From: a bacterium
GTDB lineage: Bacteria; Cyanobacteriota; Vampirovibrionia; Obscuribacterales; Obscuribacteraceae
DNA: 64,000 nt
Direction of reading: 5' to 3'
Assembly (NCBI GenBank): GCA_016124935.1
Contig: WGMS01000007.1
Location: 62,001-126,000, forward strand
Shown here: in pieces, positions 16,969 through 25,152 of the stretch
Layout of the letters: each line of letters begins with the position of its first letter
Position numbering within the stretch: position 1 is the stretch's first letter
Notes under the pieces: generated by a model
Database searches by the model: none
What the model saw: the letters and a program-made list of their open reading frames with translations, nothing else
What the model was told of the DNA's origin: nothing
Program-made: the position numbers and the translations under genes

Positions 16969-17912
16969 GAGAAGCGTACCTCTGAGCGGGGCTCGGTGCC
17001 TTTGGCATCGAGGTGCAGGATTACGTCTACCGCTTCCTGGCGCAGTCTGAGGTCATAGTAGAAATAGCCGAAGGTCAAAGACGAAATTGGCCATATGATC
17101 ATCTCTACCAGGGGTTCCCAGGCAGAGGAGATTACTTGCCAGAAAATCGGAATTTCTTCGGCAAGATTGAGGTCGGCACCGACTCTTAGAGCATCGAGAC
17201 CAATAAGCAATAAAGGTGGCAACCACAAAGGGATAGAGATGAAATAAACCGTAAGCGAGATCATCAGACCCAGATAGAGAGTTCTGAAGACGGCTTTGCT
17301 TGCCAGTTTGAATCCTCGAGAAATCATAGCCGTCAAACCGATTTTTTCGCAGGCTATACCGGAGAGAATGATGAACTGAACATAGTAGATGAAGCTCAGT
17401 GAAAGAAAGCCGACTATGAAGCCGAAACCGAGACCGGTGGTGGAGACCAGGGCAAGTAAAGTATCCCTTTTGTAGAGCATGCCTGATGCAATGAGCTCAA
17501 GCAGCCAAAGTCCGCCAACAGCACTCATAATAAAGGACAGGACCACGAAAATGCCAGCCACCGACCACTGTCTGCTCTTCATGTAATCGAGCGCTTCGGT
17601 GAGGGAGTCAGAGAATCCATTGGCTATTCTCACGAAAGCGAGCTGCCGCACTATGATCACCCATTTGGCCAGGAACCAGATCGTCAGTCCCACAAAAGCA
17701 GCCGCTGCCAGACCGATCTGCAGCGGCAACTTGCCCTCGACAACAGGAATGTAAGCCGTCGCTCCCTGGAAGAGAACCCTGCCCACCATGCAGATTATCG
17801 TGGGCCAGATCAAAATCGGCACCCAGGAACGGAGGTTGAGTCTATAGACACGGATAGCGCGGCCGATCATGTCGCCCACGCTCATAGTCTGCTCTAGAAT
17901 ATCTCTTCCCAA
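16965..17912 (-). CDS. Polytopic membrane protein, first gene of the MoxR operon
   Basis: The 315-residue product has about six hydrophobic segments, including WVPILIWPTIICMVGRVLF, IGLAAAAFVGLTIWFLAKWV, VAGIFVVLSFIMSAVGGLWL, GLGFGFIVGFLSLSFIYYVQ and LYLGLMISLTVYFISIPLW. The spacing and the opening MSVGDMIGRAIRVYRLNLR resemble the integral membrane domain found in GlpQ-type and DUF975-like proteins. I assign no function. TTG 17912 is chosen as start because GGAG lies eight bases upstream; ATG 17885 is the alternative. It begins the operon, overlapping DUF4129 by 4 bp. Confidence 0.8.
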   Translation of the reverse strand: MGRDILEQTMSVGDMIGRAIRVYRLNLRSWVPILIWPTIICMVGRVLFQGATAYIPVVEGKLPLQIGLAAAAFVGLTIWFLAKWVIIVRQLAFVRIANGFSDSLTEALDYMKSRQWSVAGIFVVLSFIMSAVGGLWLLELIASGMLYKRDTLLALVSTTGLGFGFIVGFLSLSFIYYVQFIILSGIACEKIGLTAMISRGFKLASKAVFRTLYLGLMISLTVYFISIPLWLPPLLLIGLDALRVGADLNLAEEIPIFWQVISSAWEPLVEMIIWPISSLTFGYFYYDLRLRQEAVDVILHLDAKGTEPRSEVRFS

Positions 17913-17961
17913 ACTCGATTCTCCAGGTTCTTCATTCTACTTTATGCCCTCTTTGTCATAA

Positions 17962-17989
17962 GCCAAGAGAGTATTACCGACTCTTTGGC
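17962..17989. other. Imperfect hairpin upstream of the MoxR operon
   Basis: GCCAAGAGAGT and ACTCTTTGGC form a stem of about ten pairs with one bulge around a 7-nt loop. It lies in the 286-bp interval between the divergent membrane-protein gene and the GAF-HD-GYP gene. No U-run follows on either strand, so it may be an operator or leader structure rather than a terminator. Confidence 0.3.
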
Positions 17990-18198
17990 TAAACCCCAAG
18001 ATTTCGATATATTTCTGCGCGATTCTGTCTGATATTGTTTATATCGTTCCCGAATTTCAGGTCCTGTCCTTGCCTCTATTGCGGAATTCCTGTTCATGTT
18101 TAAGCGGAACCTGCCCGAAAGGTTTGTTTAGAGATGCATTCTTGGTATGAAAATGAGAGATACTTAGATACTGGTGTAGCTGTTTTAAGTCGGGAGCA

Positions 18199-20886
18199 AT
18201 GGTAGAGGCTAGAGACCGCAGACGTCTGGTGCAGATGCTTAGCGGCGTCAGAGACCTGAAGAGAATTCTCGAGACCACAGTTCGTGAGCTCGGAGATATT
18301 TTTGACGCCGACAATTGTCAGGTGATTTTGAGCAACCCTCTTGATCCCAATGTCACCTCTATATGCGAGTTCCGAGCCGATGACGAACTCACCGACGGAG
18401 CAAAGGTGACCCTTCCTCTGGTTTTGCAGGGGCGCACTTTCGGCTCCGTAACAATGAGCCGCCAGAACGACCTCTCTGTCGCCGAAGTGGACGAACTCCG
18501 GGTGATGCTCGGTGATCTTGGCGACATTATACGGCTGGCTCAGATTAACGATGTGGTACAGCGCGATACCTTCCGAGAGACCTTCCTGGTAGAAATCGGC
18601 AACGTCATGTCCTATTCGCTGGGCATCGGCGATGCGCTTTTCATGGTGGTCAACATTCTCGGTAAGGCGCTGGCTGTCAGTCGTTGTCTTTTTATCTGTA
18701 CCGATGATGCCAAGGCGGGTTGGAAGTGTTATGAGTTCTGGCAGCAGGACAAGGTGAAGAGTTGCCAGGACTATTACTGGCCTTCCAACGACTCTCCCTT
18801 TGTCGCCCAGGCGCTGCTTTCGAAAATGCCCCTTGCCGTCTACGAAGGGCAGGAGAATTCCTATGTCTCTCCGGTTCAAGAAGAGCTTCAATTCATAGGA
18901 GTGAAGTCTCTTATGGGGGTCCCCCTGACCAGTTCGGAAGGGACTCATGGCTGTGTGATTCTTCAGCAATGCGACTACAGGCGAGCCTGGACCAGGGCCG
19001 AGATAGACATGGTTCAGAATGTGGCTGATAGAGTTGCCGAAGCCTTGCTCAAACTACCTGCCGAAAAAAGGGTGCGGGAGCCAATTATGCAGCTCCATCA
19101 GCGTATAGTCGAAGCGCCACCGGATTCCGGCAGCCAGACCTCTATAGACCGAAGAAGGGCATTGAAAGGAGCCCTCGGACAACAAGCCATTCCCTCGGCT
19201 AGAAGCGTTCCGGCGAAGCCGTCCACTGCGCCGACTGCCGCACCAACTCCAGCTCCGGCACCAACTCCGACTCCAGCCCCGGCACCAACTCCAACTCCAA
19301 CTCCAACTCCAGCACCGGCACCAACTCCGACTCCAGCTCCAGCACCGGCACCAATTCCAGCTCCGCCCGCTGCGGCTTCTCCGGCAGCGGAAGTCGCTCC
19401 GGTTCTCACTCCGGAAGAGGAGAAGGCGAAAGCGCGGGCGGATCGAAGAGCCAGGAAGGCTCTGGAAGAGACTGTTCCTCCTCCGACGATAAAGCCTGTA
19501 ACCAGCGCGAAGTCGTCGGAGGCTCTTGCCACGCCGGCTCCCTCTTCTACCACAGGAATTAGAGAGTTTGTGCTCTCCCAGAGCGAAAGTGCCGCTACTG
19601 TGGAAGCGGAAGCCGCTCCTCCACCGGAAGCAGATCCGTATGCCGATCTCGACTTTGGTGATTTCGGCGAAATGGAAGATGCTGCTGCTGGTACTGAATC
19701 CAGTGCGGTGGCAGTGGCTGACTCTCCACCCGCATCTGTTCCCGCCTTAGATTCCGGGGTCGAAACCGCTCCGCTCGAAGCGGTGGCGGAAGTGGTGCCT
19801 GCGCCTGCGCTCACTCCCGCGCCTGAACCCGCACCGGAGGTGGTGGCGACCCCCGAGCCTGCGCTAGCAGAGGCAGCAGAGGCTCCTCCAACAGAAGAAG
19901 CGCCGGTAAGTAAATTTGGTGATTTAGATTCCATACCTTCTCCTAAGTCGGCTCCTGAGTCGGTTCCTAAGTCGGCAACGCAAGCAGTCGAGCCTGCGGC
20001 AGATAGCGCCAGTGCCTGGGGTGACCTCGACGCCATTCCCACTCCCGCTAAAGCGGCCGAAGCCGGTGGCGGTGGGCTGAGAGGTTCTATGTTAGGTAGG
20101 GCCAAGGCGTCCTCCGCGCCCAGTCCTTTGATGTCGTCTCTTCGCAAATCCGGTTCTGGTTCAGCGCCGCCGGCAGAGGATACTCCTGCGGCTACGGCGG
20201 CGCCTTCAGAACCCCTCGACGAAGAGGCCGCCAAGAAGAAGATAGAAGATTTGATGGCTGCCGGTGATGCTCGCTCAGACTATATTTTCGCCACACCCGG
20301 TCTTGACATGAGGATGCTTGGCAGAATCGACGGCTGGGTCAGTCAGATTGAGCAAAAAGACAAGTATTTGAATGGACATGCCAAGCAGGTGGCGGAATAC
20401 GCCGTGGCAATCGCCAGGCAACTGGATGTCAAAGAGGATGATGTGAATATCATTCGTCAGGCTGCCCTGGTGCATGACCTTGGCAAGCTCGGAATCGCCA
20501 AGCCTGTTTTGCAGAAAAAGGAAGACGAACTTCAACCGGACGAGTTTGTACTAAAAATGGGGCATTCCGTCGCCGGCGCCGAGTTGCTCGAATCGTTTCC
20601 CGACTTGCAGCATCTTGCTCCTATTGTTCGCGCTCACCATGAGGAGATTGGTGGAGAAGGTTTCCCCGAAGGTCTCAAGGGGGACGAAATCCCTCTATTT
20701 GCAAGGATTGTAGCGGTGGCAAACGGCTATCATGAACTGGTCGCCGACAAGGTTTTCGAGAAAGGGCTCGATCCCAGGGACGCCCAGGAGCAGATGGTAG
20801 AAGAAGCGGGCAAGCTTTTCGATCCTACCTTTGTAGAAGCCTTGATTCAGACCATTAGAGACGGCAAAGTACCGGCTTCACTGTAG
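18199..20886 (+). CDS. GAF-GAF protein with long Pro/Ala linker and C-terminal HD-GYP-like domain
   Basis: The 895-residue product begins with two GAF-like regions (about 15-115 and 125-300; LKRILETTVRELGDIF and VKSLMGVPLTSSEG are typical). Residues 320-690 are Pro/Ala/Glu-rich with TPAPAPTP-type repeats and look disordered. The C-terminus is an HD-GYP-type phosphohydrolase domain: NGHAKQVAEYAVAIARQL, ALVHDLGKLG (His759-Asp760), KMGHSVAGAELLES, HHEEIGGEGFPEGLKGDEIP (from about 813) and ARIVAVANGYHELV. HD-GYP enzymes hydrolyse cyclic di-GMP; here the GYP tripeptide reads GFP and the usual AxxYDAM reads ANGYHEL, so activity is uncertain. It is probably a cytoplasmic sensor-effector. An inverted repeat that could end the transcript follows 11 bp after the stop. 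Confidence 0.9.
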   Translation: MVEARDRRRLVQMLSGVRDLKRILETTVRELGDIFDADNCQVILSNPLDPNVTSICEFRADDELTDGAKVTLPLVLQGRTFGSVTMSRQNDLSVAEVDELRVMLGDLGDIIRLAQINDVVQRDTFRETFLVEIGNVMSYSLGIGDALFMVVNILGKALAVSRCLFICTDDAKAGWKCYEFWQQDKVKSCQDYYWPSNDSPFVAQALLSKMPLAVYEGQENSYVSPVQEELQFIGVKSLMGVPLTSSEGTHGCVILQQCDYRRAWTRAEIDMVQNVADRVAEALLKLPAEKRVREPIMQLHQRIVEAPPDSGSQTSIDRRRALKGALGQQAIPSARSVPAKPSTAPTAAPTPAPAPTPTPAPAPTPTPTPTPAPAPTPTPAPAPAPIPAPPAAASPAAEVAPVLTPEEEKAKARADRRARKALEETVPPPTIKPVTSAKSSEALATPAPSSTTGIREFVLSQSESAATVEAEAAPPPEADPYADLDFGDFGEMEDAAAGTESSAVAVADSPPASVPALDSGVETAPLEAVAEVVPAPALTPAPEPAPEVVATPEPALAEAAEAPPTEEAPVSKFGDLDSIPSPKSAPESVPKSATQAVEPAADSASAWGDLDAIPTPAKAAEAGGGGLRGSMLGRAKASSAPSPLMSSLRKSGSGSAPPAEDTPAATAAPSEPLDEEAAKKKIEDLMAAGDARSDYIFATPGLDMRMLGRIDGWVSQIEQKDKYLNGHAKQVAEYAVAIARQLDVKEDDVNIIRQAALVHDLGKLGIAKPVLQKKEDELQPDEFVLKMGHSVAGAELLESFPDLQHLAPIVRAHHEEIGGEGFPEGLKGDEIPLFARIVAVANGYHELVADKVFEKGLDPRDAQEQMVEEAGKLFDPTFVEALIQTIRDGKVPASL
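19240..19365 (+). repeat. Pro/Thr/Ala codon repeat in the HD-GYP gene linker
   Basis: Six-base units of the type CCAACT, CCGACT or CCAGCT, grouped into longer irregular units, encode alternating Pro with Thr/Ala. The tract is in frame and gives an extended, stiff linker. Such tracts change length easily by slippage in multiples that keep the frame. Confidence 0.8.
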
Positions 20887-20896
20887 TAGACAGTAA

Positions 20897-20934
20897 AAGA
20901 CCCGGCGCACTAGAAAATGACCGGGTCTTGAGTT
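20897..20934 (-). terminator. Inverted repeat, likely terminator of rpsA (possibly bidirectional)
   Basis: AAGACCCGG (20897-20905) pairs with CCGGGTCTT (20921-20929), a 9-bp GC-rich stem with a 15-nt loop. Read on the minus strand the stem is followed by TTTTACTG, a short U-run, so it fits rpsA termination best. On the plus strand the tail is GAGTTTGCT, weaker, but it may also help end the convergent HD-GYP transcript. Confidence 0.65.
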
Positions 20935-20959
20935 TGCTATCTACTCTGAGAAGATTTAC

Positions 20960-22102
20960 CTAGCTGCCGAGCAGGTCGGTAACATCCATTCCCTTGAGAG
21001 AGAGGCTTATCTTGTGCTCTTTGGGAGCGAATTTCTTGATAAGCGCTTTGATCTCCTGGCCGACCTGGACTACTTCTTCTGGCTTGATGTTCTGTTGCTC
21101 GGACATCTCAACCGTAGGAAGCAGGGCGTCTACTCCAGGATAGATTTGAACGAAGGCGCCGAAGGACTGGATTTTTCTCACGGTACCGGAGATAACCCGA
21201 CCCTCTTCGAACTTGTCTTCGATCTCCTGCCAGGGATCAGGCTGCATCTGCTTGAGGCTCAAGCTGATATGACCTTTCTCCTGGTCGACTTTCAGAACCT
21301 TGGTGGTTACTATCTGGCCGACTTTGAGGACATCGGACGGATGGGAGACACGCTCCCAGGAAATTTCGGAAATCGGAAGCAGGCCGTCGAGTCCGCCGAG
21401 GTCGATGAAAGCACCGAAGTCTGCGATACGAACCACTTCGCCAGATACAATCTGACCGGCTTGCAAGGTATTGAGGATTTTCTCTCTCTGGGCTGCTTTC
21501 TCTTCCTGAACAGCCAGTCTCTGGGAGAGGATGAGCTTGTTTCTCTTGGTATCCGTCTCCAGGATCTTCATCGGAATTTCCATACCGATCAATTCTTCGG
21601 CGGTGGTTCCTTTTACTCTCAGCTGGCTGGCCGGTACGAATCCTCTGAGTCCATAGACATCGACCACGACGCCACCTTTGACCACATTGGAGATTTTGGC
21701 GCGGATGGTCTCGTCGTCTTTTTTCTGCTCTTCGAGTTTGACCCAGCCTCTGGCCTGGGCGACTCTTTTCAGAGAGAGGGTCAGCTGACCGTTTTCATTC
21801 TCTTCCCGCAGAATATAAAACTCGTATTCTTCGCCGATTTTGACAACCTCGTCGGCATTGTCGACGGGCATGTTGGAAATCTCTTTATAAGGAACAAAAC
21901 CTTCGGACTTGGCTCCGACATCTACGAGCACACCATCGCGTTCGATGCGAACCACGTCGCCCTTGACTATGTCTCCCTGTTGATACCTTATTTGAAGGGT
22001 CTCTTCAAGAAGTTTCTCGAATTCTTCTCTCAAGGGGTTCTGCTCTACCTGTTGCTCTGACACGGGGTTAGTTTCTCCTTCGACCTGTGCTACTGGGGAC
22101 AT
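20960..22102 (-). CDS. rpsA: 30S ribosomal protein S1, four-domain form
   Basis: The 380-residue product has four S1 (OB-fold) repeats: QGDIVKGDVVRIERDGVLVD (about 42-110), a second more divergent one (about 125-195, AKISNVVKGGVVVDVYGLRG), AGQIVSGEVVRIADFGAFID (about 212-282) and EGRVISGTVRKIQSFGAFVQ (about 298-370). S1 helps load mRNA on the 30S subunit. Gram-negative S1 usually has six repeats; shorter forms like this occur in cyanobacteria and Gram-positive bacteria, so the length has taxonomic value. A candidate promoter at 22266-22295 leaves a leader of about 155 nt, compatible with autoregulation. Confidence 0.93.
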   Translation of the reverse strand: MSPVAQVEGETNPVSEQQVEQNPLREEFEKLLEETLQIRYQQGDIVKGDVVRIERDGVLVDVGAKSEGFVPYKEISNMPVDNADEVVKIGEEYEFYILREENENGQLTLSLKRVAQARGWVKLEEQKKDDETIRAKISNVVKGGVVVDVYGLRGFVPASQLRVKGTTAEELIGMEIPMKILETDTKRNKLILSQRLAVQEEKAAQREKILNTLQAGQIVSGEVVRIADFGAFIDLGGLDGLLPISEISWERVSHPSDVLKVGQIVTTKVLKVDQEKGHISLSLKQMQPDPWQEIEDKFEEGRVISGTVRKIQSFGAFVQIYPGVDALLPTVEMSEQQNIKPEEVVQVGQEIKALIKKFAPKEHKISLSLKGMDVTDLLGS

Positions 22103-22265
22103 CTGGATTTTGATTACCTCGTATTCGGTCGGATTTTCTGGACAACGCTACAATCGGTTTGCTGCCCCTCCATCTATATCTCTTGCATTGGTCGAATCCT
22201 GTGTTCATGGTTCAACCGGTATGCGCGATGTATGTGAAGGTCCAGATACAGCTGGCCGAAAGCAC

Positions 22266-22295
22266 AATATAGAGTATGCATCTACCGCACTTCAA
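22266..22295 (-). promoter_or_regulatory. Candidate sigma-70 promoter for rpsA
   Basis: On the minus strand, TTGAAG (22295-22290) is followed after 18 bases by TATATT (22271-22266), matching 4/6 and 5/6 consensus positions. Transcription would start near 22259, giving a leader of about 155 nt ahead of rpsA. Confidence 0.4.
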
Positions 22296-22678
22296 GTGTT
22301 GTCCGAAAGGTTTTACTCTTTCTTTTACTTTGATCTGGTCGAATAAATTGAAAACCCTTCAGTAATAGGCTATTTGGGGAAATTTGCCCACCGTAAAACG
22401 AACTTTTTGTTTGTTCAAATTTGAAGAAGACTTTATTTACAGTTAATAAAACCTCGATCCTGGGAGCCGGGTGAGCATATGGAAATCGTTCGCGGGTGTA
22501 AAGCATATGCGAATGCCATCGTTTGTTGTCGCTCTTGCTCTCGAAGTTAATGGTATTTTGAGGGGCTTTATATGTGGTGGTATCACATTCGGCATCTTGT
22601 CGATAGCTCTATTTGACACCTTGTATAGTGGCGCCCTGCAAGCTTTTTCATAAAGTGTAGTAGATAGTTCCAGTTGCC

Positions 22679-22684
22679 TATAAT
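22679..22684 (+). promoter_or_regulatory. Perfect -10 box upstream of the coiled-coil secreted protein gene
   Basis: TATAAT occurs exactly, about 100 bp before the ATG at 22786. The -35 region at 16-18 bp spacing is poor, so an activator or another sigma factor may be involved. Confidence 0.35.
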
Positions 22685-22785
22685 TCAAGAATATCGCCTG
22701 ATATAAAGGCTGCTCAATTTCCGAGCCACCCCAAGGAATTATCCGATTATCTATCCCAAAAACTCAATTCTCTCGAGGCAAAGGC

Positions 22786-23445
22786 ATGAATTCTATGAAA
22801 AAAGCACTATTGATAGGGCTCTCGGTAGCTCTACCTCTTTCTCTCCAGTCGGTCTGTCTGGCTAACACGCTCAATGTTGAATCGTCAACCACCGAGTCCG
22901 ATGTGGCTTCGCAGGTTCACGCAGCTAAAGACAGGCTCGAGACCGCTAAAGTGAGATTGGAGATCGCCAAGAAACAAGTGATCGCCTCCAAAGCACGCCT
23001 CAAAGCAGCGGAAGCCGAGCACAAAGCGGCTCAGGCAAACCACGAAGCTAGAAACCTTCAACACGAAGCTTTCAAGCTGTCCGAGTCTTCCGGTTTACCT
23101 GCGATTACCAACACTCTGATAGAAGAAAGCAAGCAACGTTCTCTGGCTTCGCGCTTCCTCAAGAAGCCTGCCGCCAACGAAGAAGTGATGACACCGGAAG
23201 TGGCACCAGAAGCTCCCACAGCAACTCCTGTCGCGCCAGTAGACCTTTCCAATACCAGAATTCAGCAGGTTGACTTCAACGCTCCCGGTTATGAAAAACC
23301 TGCTCAAGAGTCCAGTGTACCTTCTGTTCCTTCTGTGCCGCACTCTTCCTATGCGCCCAGCCAGAAGTTGTCGACCGGTAATGATATGGGCACCGGTCTG
23401 GTGGCAAACTCCCCCGGACTAGAGCAACCGCCCATAGTGCCCTAA
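22786..23445 (+). CDS. Exported coiled-coil protein of unknown function
   Basis: The 219-residue product has a classic signal peptide (KKALLIGLSVALPLSLQSV, cleavage probably after CLAN or LAN near residue 26). Residues 40-105 form an alanine/lysine-rich helix with heptad-like spacing (LETAKVRLEIAKKQVIASKA), likely a coiled coil. A Pro/Val/Ser-rich tail follows (about 130-219). I recognise no family; the shape suggests a periplasmic or wall-associated structural protein. A strong terminator follows 29 bp after the stop, so it seems monocistronic. Confidence 0.75.
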   Translation: MNSMKKALLIGLSVALPLSLQSVCLANTLNVESSTTESDVASQVHAAKDRLETAKVRLEIAKKQVIASKARLKAAEAEHKAAQANHEARNLQHEAFKLSESSGLPAITNTLIEESKQRSLASRFLKKPAANEEVMTPEVAPEAPTATPVAPVDLSNTRIQQVDFNAPGYEKPAQESSVPSVPSVPHSSYAPSQKLSTGNDMGTGLVANSPGLEQPPIVP

Positions 23446-23474
23446 CTCGTTTTTATCACGATTAACGCACAGCG

Positions 23475-23503
23475 AAAGAGCCCCCTCAGGGGCTCTTTTA
23501 TTT
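23475..23503 (+). terminator. Rho-independent terminator
   Basis: AAAGAGCCCC (23475-23484) pairs with GGGGCTCTTT (23489-23498) around a CTCA loop. It is followed by TATTTCTT, giving a strong stem with a U-rich tail. It ends the secreted coiled-coil gene and, being symmetric with an A-run on the other side, may also serve the convergent rnc. Confidence 0.9.
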
Positions 23504-23539
23504 CTTAGTATTATTACCAGACTTCTGTCTCAGTCAGAA

Positions 23540-24247
23540 CTAGAATTCCTGTTCTTTGAGCTTTTCGAAGGCAAGGCGAGCTGCTTCTTGTTCTGCTTGT
23601 TTTTTGGAGGGACCGGTTCCGGTGGCAATAGCGTCACCGGCGATGCTCACCGCAATGGTGAAGGTAGGCTCATGAGCCGGTCCTTCGGAGTTCAAGACTG
23701 TGTAAATAGGCAGCCCCTGGGCGCGCCCCTGGGTGTATTCTTGCAAAATCGCCTTATGATTCTCGTAGGTTCCGTCTCTGTCCACTTCGGTGGCATGACT
23801 GCCGAAAAGGCGAACGATGAGGTTTTGAACCGGGAATAGACCAAGATCCTGGTAAGCTGCGCCAATTAGCGCTTCGAGGCAGTCAGCCATTATAGAAGGG
23901 CGCATCTGCACCTGTCTGCCAAGCAGAATGTATTTGTCCAGGTTGATTTCGCGGGCTATCTCAGCCAGTACCTTGTCGCTTACAAGAACGGCTCGGATCT
24001 CTGTCAATTGGCCTTCCATATAGGTTGGGAATCTATCGAGAAGATATTCGCTGACGACGAACTTGAGCACTGCGTCGCCGAAGAACTCCAATTTCTCGTA
24101 ATCTTTGAGACCGGTATTCTCCACCGCATGGGAGCTGTGGGTGAGAGCTTCGTTGACCAGGCTCATTCTTCCGCAGTTGAGGCCGAGCCTGGAACAGAGT
24201 TCGTCCAGCTCTTTCATCCTTCTGGGGGTGAGTGCCGCCTCTGACAT
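23540..24247 (-). CDS. rnc: Ribonuclease III
   Basis: RNase III cuts double-stranded RNA in rRNA maturation and mRNA decay. The product (235 residues from ATG 24247) has the endonuclease signature YEKLEFFGDAVLKFVVSEY (compare NERLEFLGDAVL) with catalytic acidic residues, then MADCLEALIGAAYQDLG, the second acidic cluster. A C-terminal double-stranded RNA-binding domain (about 165-233) follows, with NHKAILQEYTQGR, YTVLNSEGPAHEPTF and GTGPSKKQAEQEAARLAFE. ATG 24247 has AGG seven bases upstream and gives the normal family N-terminus. In-frame starts at 24265 (ATG) and 24337 (TTG) would add 6 or 30 residues. Confidence 0.94.
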   Translation of the reverse strand: MSEAALTPRRMKELDELCSRLGLNCGRMSLVNEALTHSSHAVENTGLKDYEKLEFFGDAVLKFVVSEYLLDRFPTYMEGQLTEIRAVLVSDKVLAEIAREINLDKYILLGRQVQMRPSIMADCLEALIGAAYQDLGLFPVQNLIVRLFGSHATEVDRDGTYENHKAILQEYTQGRAQGLPIYTVLNSEGPAHEPTFTIAVSIAGDAIATGTGPSKKQAEQEAARLAFEKLKEQEF

Positions 24248-24520
24248 TTCTTCGCCTGGTACCATGCAAGTCGCTACATTTTTGAAAGATACACCGCTCT
24301 TCAACTCGATTTGCTCCACTTTATAACCTGTTTCCAATCGTCAAGATACAGTAATATCGTCCCTTCCGGGCTTATTGTTAACCATTGTTTCATGACAAAT
24401 TTGGATAAAAAGTATGAATAGCTGAGCAAGGATTAAAAGCTAAATTTCGGTAATATGCCGAATCCGGTATAGGTGGCTCCAGCAGTGGGTTTCCACTATT
24501 TTAGCTCCGGCTTTGCTGGG

Positions 24521-24549
24521 TTGACAAGCTGTGCTCTCTGGCTGGTAAT
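24521..24549 (+). promoter_or_regulatory. Candidate promoter of the nuo operon
   Basis: TTGACA is a full -35 match; the -10 at 17-bp spacing, GGTAAT, matches 4/6. Transcription would begin near 24556, just ahead of the small frame at 24571 and about 190 bp before the nuoA ATG. Confidence 0.35.
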
Positions 24550-24570
24550 CGAGCATGAATGGAGGTCAGG

Positions 24571-24675
24571 ATGCCAGCTTCGATGAAATATAGAGGGTCC
24601 GGATCATCATTACGCCGCTATAATTTCGGACTGGGAGTTATCATCTATCTCCTGCTATCCTTAGCACAACTCTGA
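24571..24675 (+). CDS. Possible 34-residue membrane peptide in the nuo leader
   Basis: A short frame starts with ATG four bases after GGAGGT, a consensus ribosome site that is rare by chance. Its product begins MPASMKYRGSGSSLRRYNF, a basic segment, and ends in GLGVIIYLLLSLAQL, a hydrophobic run that could cross a membrane. It lies in the leader of the complex I operon on the same strand, 46 bp before the earliest nuoA start. It could be an accessory micropeptide or a regulatory leader peptide, or chance. No homologue is known to me. Confidence 0.35.
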   Translation: MPASMKYRGSGSSLRRYNFGLGVIIYLLLSLAQL

Positions 24676-24747
24676 TTTCAGAGAAATTCTCTTGAAAAGC
24701 GGGGCGAACCAAACTTAGTAGTGCCAGTCGAAAGTGGTGCATCATTT

Positions 24748-25146
24748 ATGTATGAACTTCAAGTAAGTCAAATATTTATCTTCGTGATAGTCGGCTTTGC
24801 CCTGCCTGCCCTGGGAATGATCGGGCTGGCCTGGGGACTGCAGAACGTTCTTGGATACCACACTCCGAACCCGATCAAGAACCAGCCCTATGAGTGCGGA
24901 ATGAAGCCTCTTCAGGAAGCCATAGTGCAATTCGATGTTCGATACTACTTATATGCGCTCCTCTTCATTCTCTTCGACATAGAGGTGATTTTCATCATTC
25001 CGTGGGCCCTGGCCACTGACAATCTGAAGAATATCTTCGGTCAGGAAGCGCTGCTTCTGGGACCACTGGAGATTCTCGTGTTTCTGATCATCCTTACTTT
25101 CGGCCTGGCGTATGCCTGGAAGAAAGGCGCTCTAGAATGGGAGTAA
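24748..25146 (+). CDS. nuoA: NADH dehydrogenase-like complex I subunit A
   Basis: NuoA is a three-helix subunit of the membrane arm next to the quinone site. The product shows FIFVIVGFALPALGMIGLAW (TM1), the conserved loop KNQPYECGMKPLQEA (the usual YECG with P/K), FDVRYYLYALLFILFDIEVI (TM2, highly conserved) and LGPLEILVFLIILTFGLAYA (TM3), ending AWKKGALEWE. The ATG at 24748 gives the family's usual short N-terminus; a GTG at 24721 would add nine residues. It opens the operon nuoABCDHIJK. Confidence 0.95.
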   Translation: MYELQVSQIFIFVIVGFALPALGMIGLAWGLQNVLGYHTPNPIKNQPYECGMKPLQEAIVQFDVRYYLYALLFILFDIEVIFIIPWALATDNLKNIFGQEALLLGPLEILVFLIILTFGLAYAWKKGALEWE

Positions 25147-25152
25147 AGTTCA

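Larger units (their letters stand above)
22103..22785. other. 683-bp divergent intergenic region between rpsA and the coiled-coil secreted protein gene
   Basis: The region contains candidate promoters in both directions (separate entries). Several short open frames (for example 22471-22653 plus and 22443-22688 minus) overlap each other on opposite strands, lack good ribosome sites and have no recognisable product, so I do not call them. A stretch at about 22460-22640 is less AT-rich than its flanks and could hold an unrecognised RNA. I checked it for RNase P RNA, tmRNA and tRNA signatures by eye and saw none. Confidence 0.5.
24338..24720. other. Intergenic leader region of the nuo operon
   Basis: About 380 bp separate the rnc frame from nuoA. 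It holds a TTGACA hexamer at 24521-24526 with GGTAAT 17 bases later (24544-24549), a possible promoter. It also contains a 34-codon open frame with a consensus ribosome site (24571-24675, separate entry). Two short near-repeats of GCTCC/GCTGG character surround 24475-24520 and might form a hairpin. I see no known riboswitch. Confidence 0.4.

Noticed and set aside
19098-20234. 378-codon Ser/Gly/Ala-rich minus-strand frame
   Set aside because: Antisense of the Pro/Ala linker of the HD-GYP gene; low-complexity GC-rich codons keep the opposite strand open.
22190-22225. tRNA-like GGTCGAATCC string
   Set aside because: No acceptor stem, anticodon arm or CCA end can be drawn around it.
22443-22688. 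81-codon minus frame and overlapping 60-codon plus frame (22471-22653) in the rpsA upstream region
   Set aside because: They overlap each other, lack ribosome sites and show no family pattern.
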